Below are positions 1 to 12,186 of a stretch of 64,000 nt of DNA, in pieces; positions within the stretch are counted from its first letter, which is position 1, and every line of letters starts with the position of its first letter. Made by a program: the position numbers and the translations under genes. The notes under the pieces were generated by a model that was not told the origin of the DNA, searched no databases, and saw nothing but the letters and a program-made list of their open reading frames with translations. This DNA comes from Gracilaria vermiculophylla (taxonomy: Eukaryota > Rhodophyta > Florideophyceae > Gracilariales > Gracilariaceae). Location of the stretch: positions 357,195-421,194 of the forward strand of contig JAHNZQ020000172.1 of NCBI GenBank assembly GCA_019155205.2, written 5' to 3'.

Positions 1-780
1 TGTAAGCTCGAGGTCTCGTTCTGTAAGGAAGTACAGGGCGAGGGGGCGTGTTGATAGTTCAAATGGTGAACTGTGCGCCCTGTGTCACAAGAGAGTATAG
101 CGCAAATAGCTCATCTGTTTTCTAACACTCACGTGGGGTGATTCCTCTTCAAGCTGTGTGCGTCTGCGGCACGGGATCAGGACTAAACGGAAGCCAGTCA
201 AACTCCTCACGGAGTAGCTCGGAGTGCGACTGGACATGCCGAGGTCGTGGAAAACGGTGGCCTAAAAGTCGGAGAAGATTGACAAGTAGCGCGTGCTGAA
301 CTTGCAGCCCATGCGAGTAACTAGCTCCACGTTGGAGAGGTACGCCGTGTAATACGGACTTCAACAGTCCATGACGTGGAGAATCATTGTTAGGACTAAT
401 ATTTCCTTCTTTCAGGTCCACCCTAGTACGAGGTGAGCTCCACCGTATCTCCGATTTATCTCTCTTCGGTCTACGTCCGCCACCTAATCAACGCGGTTTA
501 CCCAATTACTGCGCGGCTAAATATGTTAATCGGCCGCGCCGAGATAGACTGCTATATTTCAAGGGAATCTCACCGTACTTATGAAACATGCCTCACTCAC
601 AGGCCTTTTTGGATCTGTGGTTACTCCATTCGTCTACCTCCTGCACCGGTTGCGATTGCTTTCCCCGGAAGCTACGCCCCGCTCGTGTGGCTTGCCTGAG
701 GAAACCTCTGTCTCTGAACTACCTCGTGAGAAGAAGGTTCCAAACATCCGTCGTGGTACTTACCCCCTTGGGGTATTGCA
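1..780. other. Unassigned sequence
   Basis: I recognise no gene here. Short open frames exist on both strands (for example 149-421 on the minus strand) but none has a recognisable motif, and they overlap one another. The stretch adjoins the truncated tail of a Tc1 transposase and may itself be transposon debris. Confidence 0.4.
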
Positions 781-784
781 CTAC

Positions 785-1679
785 AATTCTCAAACGTTTC
801 TGATTGGGTTCGAATCTGGCGTGCGCGTCGTTCACTTTAGAACAGATACATATAATTTTTGTAGCCAATTTTTGACTAAAGACGAATTGTGCCCCGGCCG
901 AGTATCTTGTTGAAACTGAAGATTTCTTTTTACAAGGGAACAGTGACCAAAAATTAACAGAAATAGCTGTGTAGCATGAGTTAATATTTTCCCGCCTTCA
1001 TACTTGTTTATAGAAATGAAATGTCAAAAACCACTTTTGTAAAAACAATGCCAGCCCAGACCCAAATGCTTGGTATACAATTCAGAAAGTTCATTACAAT
1101 GGTCATGCCAGTACAATGTATTGCAATCTGATCGGTCAAAATTGAATTTCTTTTTGTCAGCAAAAATATCATTGTACCATTCATTTTATCATTACCGTTT
1201 TCCAGTTCTCCAGTTGAATAGTTTTTGCTTTTTGCAATCTTGGAGACAGAGAATATTTTTCATTTTTCATACTTGTATACTTTTATGTGCTCGATCTTTA
1301 AACATATAGTTGATATTAAACGATGAGAACGAGATTAAATCCACGTTTTCTGCCCGATACGTTTTCTTGCACAACGCTGTTTTAATTTCTCTTTTGTGTG
1401 CTGGCCTGAACTTTACAGAGCGTCCTAGAGATCTTTTTGATCCATGACAAGTTGAACTGTTGAGAACTTTAGCAATTATGATCCTAGAACGCCTTCGTTT
1501 TTGAGCGATAGCACTGTTAGAGATTCTCCAACGTTTAGATCGTGGATTTGAAGCTGTTTTTGATAAGAAAGTGGAGGACCTCAAGCCATTGATTCTGGAA
1601 AAGAGATGATTTGCAAAATCTAGCCTAAGGTACAGTTTTGGCGCACGTTATAGGAGTAATATGATTTTGAAACGCACTG
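785..1679 (-). pseudogene. Tc1/mariner-like transposase, decayed and truncated
   Basis: Read on the minus strand from about 1600 down, the fragments follow a Tc1 transposase in order. First comes a paired-type helix-turn-helix region with the linker motif KRSLGRSVKF, then FADKKKFN around the first catalytic Asp, then YWHD, then FQQDT around the second catalytic Asp, and TPDSNPIRN where DD34E enzymes have SPDLNPIEN. The third catalytic Glu appears to be Arg. Several stops and frame changes separate these blocks, so no protein can be made. The outer end at 1660-1679 reads GATTTTGAAACGCACTG, which is the terminal inverted repeat shared by other copies in this window. The opposite terminus is missing near 785. 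Family membership is seen directly in the motif order; exact boundaries are approximate. Confidence 0.75.
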
Positions 1680-1937
1680 TGCATTAGAGTAAACATTCCT
1701 TTGAAACCGGCTTTGGTTCGCAGTAAACACTGAAATCGTAGTTTATATGTTCAGTGGCTGTCAGAATGGCAGATTCAAAAACTGTGCTTTATGTAGTACA
1801 GTGGGTCCCAGTGGGCTGCCTCGAGTGAGGATTAAGAAGCGGACGCAACAGCGCGGGCGTTTCCAAAAAGGGATCCTTGAAGGAGTCCGGATGCCGGGCG
1901 CTCCAGCACCAGCAATTTGCGCCGAGAGGAAGTTACG

Positions 1938-2715
1938 AGGATGCGTTCTGAAGAGCTGGGGCCCCAGAACCGCCTTAGCGGAAATACAGAAGCCCGCAAT
2001 TTGCACACCGCATGGGATTACGAGAGCACGGAGGAACGCCTGAAGGACAAGATTTTTCATATCGCGAAAGATCGATCTGACACCAGCACCGATAGGAGCT
2101 GCTTACGGACCAAGCTATGGAAAGATGCACATCGAGCACGTGGTGCAATTCAGGAAAGGAGGTATGTAGTACAATGGATCTTAAGGTAATATGGTGGTGT
2201 GGCCATACGATGGAATTTTCTTAAGGAGGGCTCCTATTTTATTAAATGAGCCAGATGGTGCATAATGCGGCCCACGTGCGCTACAGAACCTCTAAAGAAC
2301 GGTAGAATTCAGATTTATTTTAGTTAATATCTGCAGGTAGCTACTACAGTAGTGAGACCTACCGAGGCGGGCTCTCGGTGTGGTACTTAATCTGGCGGTC
2401 GAGCCCCACCTCTGTGGAAATAAACCAAGCACCCTTGAATCTAGGTCTATTTTTCCGGTTGGAGACTCTCTTCGAATTTTTTTAGGTTTCTTAGCCGCCG
2501 ATTTCCAGCTCGCGTCGTAGCAGCGCCCGTAGGAGCATATTCCATCCATTGAATTTCCGTCTCCGTTTAGTGTTTACGTATTTCCTTTCAGAATTCCCTT
2601 GGCTGGTGAAAGCGAGTAGCAAAGACCACCTTAAGCAACTCGCGGGTTTGGAATCAACAAAAACTCCCAACGGACGTTGTGCCCTAGTACTTAAGAAGAA
2701 ATACTGACGGTACCA
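1938..2715. repeat. Direct repeat A, probable LTR
   Basis: About 778 bp repeated in the same orientation at 5311-6088, with a constant offset of 3373 at both ends and roughly 80% identity by eye. Both copies end in GGTACCA. A TG lies near the other end (TGCGTTCTG at 1942) but is TA in the second copy. No target-site duplication, primer-binding site or polypurine tract is evident, so the LTR reading is inferred from size, spacing and the enclosed decayed coding DNA. Confidence 0.55.
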
Positions 2716-5310
2716 CAACTGATCTTCCTAGATCTGTCGAGGATATCACGAACTGTTATGAAAGCGAGCAAAATCCTCCGAAATAACACTGGAGAACGCC
2801 GACAGGGAGGTTGAAGCACCGCAAACTGCATTGCAGCCGCCATCCGCAGAGCTGTAGGGAAGGGAACATCTGGAGGCTAACTCCCTCCTGGAGACCCTGG
2901 CCTCGCGCCTTACGGATTGACTCTCATAGAAGCTGGTCCAAAGACGTCCTGAAGGTGTCGAAGGCATTTAGAAGCGCACTGCAACGTCCTTTTGGAGAAA
3001 ATCGCAACGGGGCGTGTTCATCGTGCTACGGATGCCTTGCTGCACGCGGGACGTCCTCATCCAAACATCTCAGGAGCGACGACGCCAATGGATACGGGAA
3101 ACCTCATCACACCTCTCGTTGAATCATTGATGGAAGCTCCAGATTCCATCATGACCCCTCAAGGTGATATCTTCTATGTAGTACACCATATCGACTCTCA
3201 CCAGCACACCCCTGCGGAGAAACTGTGCCACGCTCGCTGGTACGGGTAGGACTCAAAAGTACGACACTAAGGAACATCCGGAACACATCCTGGAGATCAT
3301 CATCAATTAAAGATAAAACGCCAATCTGGAGCAAAAACGCATCTCAGCACAGGCGTTTTCCTTTATGAAAGAGAGAGGGGGCCACCAACCGCAGTTTCTT
3401 TTCGTGTCCGCTATCTATTCCCCAACTGTCGTTCTCTTTTTCGTTTCCAGGACGCCATTGCCCGCATTTGATACGCTCCCCCAGCGGCACTTCGTGACAT
3501 TGAGCGCGAGGCCACGGCTCATATGTATTGCAACTACTGTTTATGGAGCTTCTGCTCCAACACAAGGATCTTTCATTACGCCCCTGTCATGGACTCACCC
3601 CCATCGCCAGGGGTTTTTCCGCCTACAGGTCACCGAACCGCGTCGCGTTCTCCGCTTTGAGACGAGCTTTCGCCGTAAGCGCTTGGCTCTCGAAAAACTC
3701 TGCTAGGCTCTCCTTGATGGCCGCCACCGAGGCTCAGTCGGCCCGGGCATAACGGAGTCTTAGGACACAGTTGCAAGCCTCGGGCAGAGCCTTTACAAGA
3801 GAAGCCGGAGAAGGACGGCCCGACACCCGGCACGCCTGCACCAAGTCCTGGAAGGCAGCACCCCGAGCTCCAGAGGATAGTCCTTCCGACGGTTCACCGG
3901 AAGCGGCCACCTCCGTTGACGGAGCAACATCCGCCACGGAAGGAGTTGAAAACGGCGGACTGGCTGGGACAGAGGGCTCCAAAGGGGATTCTGCATGCAC
4001 CGCCGCGGAGATTGGCAGGGCCAAGGATGAACACCGGAGGTGACGGTGGTACGAGAACCGTAGTGCTCCTCAGGTATAGTTGAGTAACCGGCGCAGGGAA
4101 GCTCCACAGTTGGGGTTGCACCACTGGGGTTGCCGCAGCCGGGACAGGAGTCATCTCGTACTCTTCCATAGGAGACATGGCAGGTTTTTTTGCGGGAGGA
4201 GCCGGCACAGAAGCTGGAGGCTGCATCCTCACCTAAGAAGGCACAGCCACGTCTTGCGACGGGGCCGGTAATGGAAGAGGCGTGTGAGTTGCCAGACGCT
4301 CCACCACGCGATCGTAGTTGGACACACGGAGCCATGGCACCCAAGAAATCCGAGAAGGTCCAAGACGAGGAATAGGTGGGTAGGCTCGCCTATCATCGTC
4401 TCCATTGAGGCTCCTCACAATTGGTTGGTTCTCGTCTTCGCCATAAGAATACCACAAGAAGCCCGGCTTATCTTTCCACGCCACATGCAGGTCGTAATTC
4501 AGCAGTTTCTCCGCCTCGGATTCGCTCCACGCAGTGCCCTTGACCAGGTTCTGAATTCCCAAAAAGCGCAGAACCCCAATAATCGACGCCGACAAGGAGA
4601 GTAAACGTCCAGCGGTTGGCTGATACGAAGAATACCAGTAGAGGCCACCGTCGCTGCACCGATTATAGGAAGTGACGCTTGGAGATATGCCATTTGGGTG
4701 CCGACCGCGAGCTCTGTCGAGGCAATCAGCAAAACAAAACGCCCTGAAGAGTCATGAGGATCCAGAACCTCCGAGGTTGTGATACAAAAAGGTAATAGGC
4801 GTTGCCACACAGAGGTGTGGGGATGCCCAGTGATCCCTCCAGGAGTCCTTCTTCTTGGTGTAATATTTCAGATGTTGTCTTAAAGGCATGTCATGGAACT
4901 TTATGTAATGTCAATCGTAGAAGTATCCAAAGACGCTCCGCAATCGGTTCTCATCAACAAGGTGCGTCCCCCGCCGGTTGCTATTGAGCCAATAGAGGCC
5001 ATCGTAAGAGAAATCGTTGGGAAACACCGCAAGGAGAGGGCGTCCATCGGCAATGCTTCAGGACCGTCCCGCTCACAGGTGTGAACTTTCCCTGTGAAGG
5101 AATAGTTGGAGTGCAGTTTGGATCTCACGCTGTTTGGCACACCTGAGGTAAGGAGCGTTGCAGTGCCTCACCATGGTCGCAGCGTTGTCATCGTGCACCG
5201 AAATGTGGAGTCGTTGTGCGAGAAAATCGTCCACCTGGTTCCAGTTCTGGTCATTCCAGGCAAACTCCGATACGGCGCGGAGTCTCTTCGCCTGAAGCTA
5301 TCGAGTGTTT
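2716..5310 (-). pseudogene. Internal region of an LTR-like element, decayed coding DNA
   Basis: This 2.6-kb segment lies between the two direct repeats. The longest protein-like track is on the minus strand from about 5310 to 3600 and is broken by stops and frame changes. Recognisable pieces are a DGLYWLNSNRRGTH segment near 4990 and a similar DGGLYWYSSY segment near 4640, then NLVKGTAWSESEAEKLL. A Pro/Ala-rich stretch (4232-3894) follows, and then a charged helical stretch near 3730-3660. The two DG-LYW segments suggest an internal duplication. On the plus strand 2992-3249 also reads as protein-like. I see no reverse transcriptase, integrase or transposase motifs. It could be a non-autonomous retroelement carrying a gag-like or captured gene; the function is unknown. 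Confidence 0.4.
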
Positions 5311-6088
5311 AGGATACGTACTGAAGAGCTGGGGCCCCGGAACGGCCTCAGCGGAAATACAGGAGCCCGCTGTTTGCACACTGCTTAGGAATAGGGAAGT
5401 GCGGAGGAACGCCTGAAGGACAACATTTTTCATATCGCGAAAGATCGATCTGACATCAGCACCGATATGAGCTGCTTGCAGACCAAGCTATGGAAAGGTG
5501 CACCTCGAGCACATGGTGCAATTCAGGATAGGAGATATGTAGTACAGTGGATCTCAAGGTAATATGGTGGTGTGGCCTTACGATGAAATATTCTTAAAGA
5601 AGGCTCGTATTTTATGAAATGAACCAGGTGGTGCCTGATGCGGACCACGTGCGCTACAGTACCCCTGAAGAACGGTAGAATTTAAATTACTTTTAGTTTA
5701 TTTGTGCAGGTATTTATTACAGAAATGAGACATACCGAGGTGGGCTTACGGTGTGAAATTTAATCTGGCGGTCGAGCTCTACCTCTGGGAAAGTAAACCA
5801 AGCACTGTTGAGTCTAGGTCCATTTTTCTGGTTGGAGACTCTCGTCGAATATCCTTAGGTTTCTGAGCCGCCGATCCCCAGGTCGCCTCGTAAAAGCCCC
5901 TTTGGGAACATTGTCCGCCCAATGAATCTCCCTCAACGCTTGGTGTTTGCGGATCCCCGTTCAGAATTCCTTCGGCTCGAGACAGCTATTACTGGAGACC
6001 AACTTTAGGAACTCGCGCTTTTGGATTCAACAAGAACTCCTAATGGATATTGTGCAATACGACTATGAAAGAGGAACTGACGGTACCA
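5311..6088. repeat. Direct repeat B, probable LTR
   Basis: Second copy of the 778-bp repeat at 1938-2715. It contains the shared GAAGAGCTGGGGCCCC block near its start and TCTGGCGGTCGAGC near its middle. Divergence from copy A implies an old insertion if these are LTRs. Confidence 0.55.
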
Positions 6089-6889
6089 TATTTAACGTAC
6101 TCTGCAACTTAAAATGTTCGAAAAAAGCTGATGCATTTCCCTGTTACAGAAAGAATATCTGAGTAATTTTCGTGTTAATTAAGTCCTTAAATCGTATAAC
6201 TGATCTCTCAGCGCCCTGCTATAGCTAGTTACGAAGACAGGCAAATGACCGTGACTTTTCATACTTGTCGCAGTAATTGTCCAAAATGATTGATGTTTAT
6301 GTAATACAGCTCTTAGCTTCTAAAGAGTGTTTCTACATACAACAGCTACGTTCATAAGTGTATCTGTTAAGCATTCCTAAGCAGCATGGGAAACATTTGG
6401 GATAGCGTTTGTTCGGTGTGTCTTCGAATAGCAAGATTGGTTTTAGTCGCTTAACACCGCCACGTTACAGCAATTGTTTGTATACTTTCGAAAGGGAGGC
6501 GCAGATGTTTGTGGTGCTCGCATAGGCAATTTATGTAAAATGAACATTCGGATGGCAGCGAAAAGAAGTTACGACTCGTTCACCTGTGAGAATGCATAGC
6601 GGACCGCTTTTTTTCATATTTCACCTCTGCTCTTAAAACAGCAATTCCGCAATTTTTATGCCAGATAAAGGGAGGAGTCTCAGGTAATGGGTGCAATCTG
6701 GAAAGACACAGACACAGCGAATGTATGCATTTTCTTTATTCAATTTGGTTATGATCTACTAGGTTTATGTGTTCACAAAAAATATCTATTTTTCGTATTT
6801 CTGGCTGCACCCAGTCTGTCTATGAGTTTGTTAAGTCAGATAGTAAATGGAAACACTTTTGCTCGACCATCGCAGAAAAGAATCAGGTT
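6089..6889. other. Intergenic, nothing recognised
   Basis: AT-rich sequence between the LTR-like repeat and the 3' end of the GH16 gene. I see no convincing coding sequence or repeat. Confidence 0.4.
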
Positions 6890-7759
6890 CTACCTGCGTG
6901 CCATTTGGTAGCTACGAACGTAAAAAACCTGCCATGCATTTGGCAGTTTCTTCGGCCCATTCTGTCCCGGATCTCCGAACCAATCTGAAAATACCTCCGA
7001 GTCTAGCTGTAAGTAGAGTGGCCGGTGAAAGTCATTATTTGGAAGGCGTCGTACTTCGCGGTCATTCAAGTACCATACCAACACGTCGGGTTTCCAAAGT
7101 AAGCCGACCTTGACTATTTCTTGACTGAGATCACGGCCGACATTTATTTTATACGGATTGGGATGTTCATGCTCCTTGTTAGCTCCAGAGTATAGAATTG
7201 TGTTCATATTGAATTTTTGACAAAAGGGCACCCTAGAGTGATCATACATATCTTCGCCTTTGGCCGAAGTGGAGTACTCAAACACATCGATCTCCGTGTC
7301 ACGGTCGTCGATAAACCAGAAGGCGCAGCTGATATTGCAGTCCATGAACTTGCAAGCAATTTCATAATAGCCATAGCAACGCTTCTGGGTAGTGCGGATA
7401 AAGCTCGTGGCATATTTCCATCCATTTCCATCCAGACGATTCCCCATCTTGCGGCGATCCTCCGCATTTGGCGGCCTTTCCTCGGATTGAAGCCATAGAC
7501 ATTTGTCACGTACGTACACATTCTGCTCAGAAAAAAAACTCGGGTACCTTCCTTCCCAGAATGGGTTGTAGCGAAGCCATTTGTTGTTGTAGTACCAATT
7601 CCTCACGGGATGGGCATCAAACTCATCGGACATGTTCCAGTCTTTGACCCACTTCATGTTGGACGGTACTTCCTGTTGAAGGTAAAATGGAAGGGGGGTG
7701 TCCTGAGCGGTTCTGGAGGGGTCATACGAAAGACGGGGAACATTCTTGTAGACTGTCAT
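6890..7759 (-). CDS. Glycoside hydrolase family 16 (beta-agarase/porphyranase/carrageenase-like)
   Basis: Predicted galactan hydrolase or transglycosylase of clan GH-B, expected to cut or remodel sulfated galactans of the red algal wall. With the start at 7759 the protein has 289 residues and no stop. The catalytic signature E-I-D-V-F-E lies at residues 156-161, with nucleophile E156, assisting D158 and acid/base E161. The E-x-D-x-x-E spacing (beta-bulge form) is that of agarases, porphyranases and kappa-carrageenases. Supporting blocks are KYATSFIRT and GYYEIACKFMD before the site, and KVGLLWKPDVLVWYLND and FHRPLYLQLDSE after it, typical of the jelly-roll sandwich. The frame is open upstream to 7877 but contains no ATG there; a TATA box at 7874-7881 makes the ATG at 7759 the first one in the likely transcript. 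No signal peptide follows that start, which is odd for a wall enzyme, so an upstream exon is possible. Exact substrate cannot be told. Confidence 0.85.
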   Translation of the reverse strand: MTVYKNVPRLSYDPSRTAQDTPLPFYLQQEVPSNMKWVKDWNMSDEFDAHPVRNWYYNNKWLRYNPFWEGRYPSFFSEQNVYVRDKCLWLQSEERPPNAEDRRKMGNRLDGNGWKYATSFIRTTQKRCYGYYEIACKFMDCNISCAFWFIDDRDTEIDVFEYSTSAKGEDMYDHSRVPFCQKFNMNTILYSGANKEHEHPNPYKINVGRDLSQEIVKVGLLWKPDVLVWYLNDREVRRLPNNDFHRPLYLQLDSEVFSDWFGDPGQNGPKKLPNAWQVFYVRSYQMARR

Positions 7760-7873
7760 TTCGAAAACGAGATAATGCAAAACGTGGTTCTGTACCACGA
7801 AGAACAACAAATCCGTTGCTAGTGCGTTAATTTTTTGAAAGTGACCAATGTATATACGGTGCCTTCGAGAGTA

Positions 7874-7881
7874 CTTTTATA
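7874..7881 (-). promoter_or_regulatory. TATA box of the GH16 gene
   Basis: TATAAAAG on the minus strand, 115 bp upstream of the ATG chosen for the GH16 gene. It overlaps the stop codon (7877-7879) that closes the frame upstream, so the open sequence between 7877 and 7759 is probably 5' untranslated. Assigned by motif and position only. Confidence 0.5.
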
Positions 7882-8294
7882 CTGAAGGTTCGAGATGAGA
7901 TCCTGGGCTGGAGGCACTGAAAAGGTTCTCGGAAGAGATTGTTGCCGATCAAGGATGAATGACAACAGAGATTGTTCGACTGGAATGGTAGACAGACAGT
8001 GTTTGAAGAGACGCAACGCAACTTGAAATTGCCTCAGACTGGCGATATCAATCCACGAACCGAAATACCATAAGGAGAAAATGCTTTGAATGTTTTTCAA
8101 ATGTATGTCATTAGTTGTAGGTTGCGGTGGAAAAGAAAGGCGTCGTTGCGCGTAGGCGCTGTTGGAGTCGTCGCAACAAACACAGGTTGCAACATTCCAG
8201 TTCAAAGGAGCCAGAGAGCGAGGTACTTGTGTATTTTAACAGATGAGAAAGTATGACGCAGCACAACGACGATAGTAAATATACTGTGCAGCGA

Positions 8295-8573
8295 TCAGTG
8301 TGACCGGCGGAATCGAACGAGAAAGAAGCCGCATGTGGAATCAAGAGTATAGGTGCACGAGAGTCGAATGCTCTGCAATGGGCCCCGAAGAAGAGCTTCA
8401 GAGCGCTCGACGCAAATTGCACATTTTTTGGGGAGGGCCGAGGCGGGGGGCGCACAGCCGCAGCGCGACGGAGGAGGAGAGCCTTCGTTGGAGCTCCCTT
8501 TCGCGAGTTGCGCCAACGTGAAAGCAGCGAACGTGCAGAGCAGCAAAACAGGACCTGGCTGCGACTGCTGCAT
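8295..8573 (-). CDS. Small hypothetical secreted protein
   Basis: A 92-residue open frame starting at the ATG at 8573. The N-terminus has a hydrophobic core (PVLLLCTFAAFTLA) that looks like a signal peptide. It is followed by a Ser/Pro-rich stretch and five closely spaced cysteines (CGC, CAIC, SC). I recognise no family. It lies between the GH16 gene and its decayed copy on the same strand. It could be a real small secreted protein, a spliced 5' exon supplying a signal peptide to the GH16 gene downstream, or a chance frame. Overlapping frames on both strands are also open, which lowers confidence. Confidence 0.25.
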   Translation of the reverse strand: MQQSQPGPVLLLCTFAAFTLAQLAKGSSNEGSPPPSRCGCAPPASALPKKCAICVERSEALLRGPLQSIRLSCTYTLDSTCGFFLVRFRRSH

Positions 8574-8899
8574 CGACGTCAACAACTACATACGTGTCGT
8601 TCTTGACCAACCGCAGCAGGCCATCCAGTCATGCCACGCCGCGCTGATTTCGGAGCAAAAGCTATTATTATTATTATTTTTTAAACACGTACAAAAAATA
8701 CAGCTTTGAATCGTGTACACGATATTGAGCTTTGCTGTGGAAACCCCATGAAATTTGAGAGAGCCGTTCAATAATTGGCTTAGTCCGCTGCTGGTCAATA
8801 GATACTTCAGGACCACTACTTTTACCACCAACAGAGAAAAAGTATAGCATACGAACAAACTACCAAACTTGATCAAAATTGATGATTTGCTGATTTGCC

Positions 8900-9577
8900 C
8901 ACTGGTTTGAAGGTACAGAGGTCGGTGGAAATCGTGGTTGGGAAGTCGTCTCGCATCGCTATCGTTCAGGCACCATAAGGTACCAGGATGTCGGGCTTCC
9001 GCATGAACCCCACCTCTGTGATTTCCTTGCTGAAATTGCGCCCAACGATTATCACGATTGGGTTGCACATCTTGATCTCCTCTCCTGGCCGGAGTAGAAG
9101 TTAATGCTCATGTTGAACGTGATGCTAAAAGGTGCTCTCGACTTATCGTAGATGTCGTATTTCTTGCCCGAAGTGGAGTATTCGAAAACACTGATCTCGG
9201 TGTCAGGATCGTCGATGAACCAGGAGGCGCAGCTGAATTGCTATCCATCAGCCTGCCGACAATTTCGTAGTAGCGGTACCTACGCTTCCCGGTGGAGCGG
9301 ATGAAACTGGTTGCGTGTTTCAAAATGTTGCTGATACGTTTCTGTCCCATCTTTCGATGGTCATTGGCGTTGGGACCGAGCTCGGTGGACTGCAGTCATT
9401 GGAAATTGTCACTTAAAAAATACGCTTTCTTCGAAGAAAGACTGGGATTGGGATGCCTTCCTGCCGAAATCAGATTGTATTGCACCCATTTTTTGTAGGA
9501 GTACAATTCTTTAGCAGGAGTTTGCATCAAACTCGACGGATATTCTTCAGTCTCTTACCCATTCTACATAGCTCGGT
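8900..9577 (-). pseudogene. Decayed second copy of the GH16 gene
   Basis: On the minus strand this segment follows the intact GH16 protein almost end to end. It begins near 9577 with a diverged version of the MKWVKDW block, continues through KHATSFIRS and RYYEIVGRLMD, and ends near 8905 with RRLPNHDFHRPLYLQ. One base is missing just after MDSN (near 9240), and further frame changes and stops occur. The catalytic signature reads E-I-S-V-F-E, so the assisting Asp is replaced by Ser. The two copies lie in the same orientation about 1.1 kb apart, which points to tandem duplication followed by loss. The C-terminal end diverges abruptly near 8900. Confidence 0.85.
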
Positions 9578-11550
9578 GACTCACGCTGCGCGTGTCACGG
9601 AAGCGCTGGGGCATGGCTGGTGGCAGGTGGATTATGAATGAGAGAGAAGTATATTAGTAGACAGTCAGTATGAGGAGAAAAAAATGCTATGATAAGTATG
9701 GTGTAATAGACAAGCTTTTTTACTAGCGAGATGGCGATACAAACACGAGAGCGACACAACGCCGTACTTTGTCGCACGACGCGAGACACGTTGCGATCAT
9801 TGAGCATAAGGAAGATGTCGCGTCATACGCTCTTTGACAGACATAAAATAACAGACTAGGTTAAAGTTGCGTGTCACAATTTAAATTGAAGCACGACACA
9901 ACTGCATTTTGTAGAGCCACAGACAGTTCTTCTATGATGTAGTGTTCATTTAAATGAGAGAATTTGTTAGTTGGATTCCTTCGTCACCTCGGATCACACC
10001 TATTTGATAGAGCACGTCGCGCTGTTCAAGCGAAACTGCCAAAATGCGCTATGAGCTGCGAGCTGAGCGAGAATACGAATCAAAGTCGAACCGCACAGCA
10101 ATGCTGAGCCGTGCGATACATACAGTAAAGTGTGTAGATCAAATAGTAAGTCACTTGGCGTCTAGTTTCTTTAAACAAATTAAAATATCACCAGTCCGTT
10201 CCGTGAAGTTGCTGTGACATGCGGGCAGATTTGAAAATAATTCGTCTCTTAGTTGCAAGCAATATTGGCTAAGAGCATAGAATGGTCAGAAGAGGCGCTA
10301 AGCGTTCTTTTTAGAAGATATCTTGAGAACATTTCGGTACGAAGTAAAAAAGAGAATAATCTCAGCAGAGGTCGTGACAACACAACCACGTTACAGTATG
10401 TGCGGAAGAGCCCGTGCCGCACGAGGTTTTTTCGGAAAGTTGCTCAAGTATTTTGTTGCATACCATTCTAACGCATACGTTTGCGAAAAGCTCGTCTGGA
10501 GCCCAGATGAGGGTAGTTTAGAGAAGATAAAATAATACATGTTTTAACGCAGGGGCTCACGCTGCAATGAGTCACGTCAACGTTCTTGTAGTGCTCGAAG
10601 AGTTAACGCCACACTCATAAACGATCATCCATATGGCCAACTCAAACACGTTTTACCAAATACGTTATGTCCTCATGCATTGCTGCTAGTCCCCATTCTC
10701 AACGCATGATTTCTTTTGGCTGCCAGACAGTCCAAAGATGGTGGATTAATTGTAATATGGGCGTCTCGGGACATCATTTTTTCGGCAGATGCATTGAGTT
10801 TAGAGGTTCTGTCTTGAACATCAATACTTTCTTTGAGACGACAAGAGGACGAAATCGGGCTGTGCGGTTTACGACTGCGTCAAATACTTTTCCTTCCTGC
10901 TTATTCCAAGACTGATGCCAACCGAGCAATCTTCATTGGTGAAGGAAAAGGATAACAAAAGATGTGACACCTGCAGATCAAAACAGCTGGAAAACATTTT
11001 GTGTCATCCAGAACATGTATACAGTTTACAATTGGGCTGAGAGGAAGACTCAGAGTGTATTAAAATGAAAAAGTAGAAGAAAGCAACAATCACTTTTCGG
11101 TCTCGAAGGCGCAAAATCCAATTCATGGGATAGATTTGACAAAAACATGACATAGTTTTAAAAACGTTTGTGAGTTTTACTGCAATCGCAGAATGTAAAG
11201 CACAAATTATAATGATATAATAGATAATCATCATGAAGTTTTAAAAAGGATAATTTGTTATTAAATTAATAACATCATAAGCAAAGGGTTATCTATGCAG
11301 ATATGTACGGATAAGCGCGCATGTTTCCTAACTTTAAATACTTCATGTTTTGATATTTTACAAGTTATGTATACATATACATTCAAAGATGAAATCGACA
11401 GGACATGGGTGATAAACCACAAATTTGAAACGGAAAATAGGTGTGTATAGATATCTGCACTGTCGATGTTTGACATACGCAAGCTTTCAACAAAAGTTTT
11501 GCTGAAGTAAAAATGTTCAAGGAAATAAAAAATAAATATGGTAAAACATA
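9578..11550. other. Intergenic, no gene recognised
   Basis: About 2 kb with only short open frames (longest about 110 codons at 11261-11593, minus strand, low complexity). I see no protein motif, RNA gene or repeat that I can name. Confidence 0.4.
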
Positions 11551-12186
11551 AAGTCTGTTTCAAAAGCATAAGACACCTGTCATTTTTATGCAAATAATCG
11601 TTTTTAGTACTGTAGTGCTGCCAAAATCAGTTTTCAAAAACATTCAACTTCAAAAACCACTTCAAAACCAAAGGACATTTCATTTTCAAACTTCATCTTG
11701 TCTACTCAGTTGTTGATTTTCGCTTCTGTGTACTAAATAATAATAGTTCAACGCTTTTGAATACCGTTTCTCTGATATTCCATAGTAAAAATATTCATAG
11801 TTTTCGCGCTATTTCCAATATTATTTTAAAATCAAAACCTATGCACAATGGCCTGTAAAGGCCGTAAATCATTCTAACGTGTACATCTTATTCATTTTCA
11901 AAGAGGTTCAAGTGAGCTTAACACGTAAGTAACAACACGGCATTAATTTCTAGTTAGCAAAGAACGTTTTTCAGTGTTGTAGACTAGTAAACTGCGGCGC
12001 TATCTTGGTGAAAAAGCAGTTTACATTTCTGATAAGGTATGTAAAATTTTATAAAACTTTGTGTGAAAGCATGTGTAAGCTTTTTTGAGTCTACAGTGCT
12101 TACTGAAAAGGATTAGTATGTAGTGTTTTTCGTCGGGAGTCCCGCCCAAAGCATTCTGAAGTATAAGCTCTAATACACCGGTATTA

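Noticed and set aside
380..480. Possible rRNA-like segment
   Set aside because: GTACGAGGTGAG recalls the end of large-subunit rRNA, but surrounding sequence does not continue the match.
800..830. GGGTTCGAATCT, resembling a tRNA T-arm
   Set aside because: Flanking bases do not pair into an acceptor or T stem, and the stretch reads as decayed Tc1 coding DNA on the other strand.
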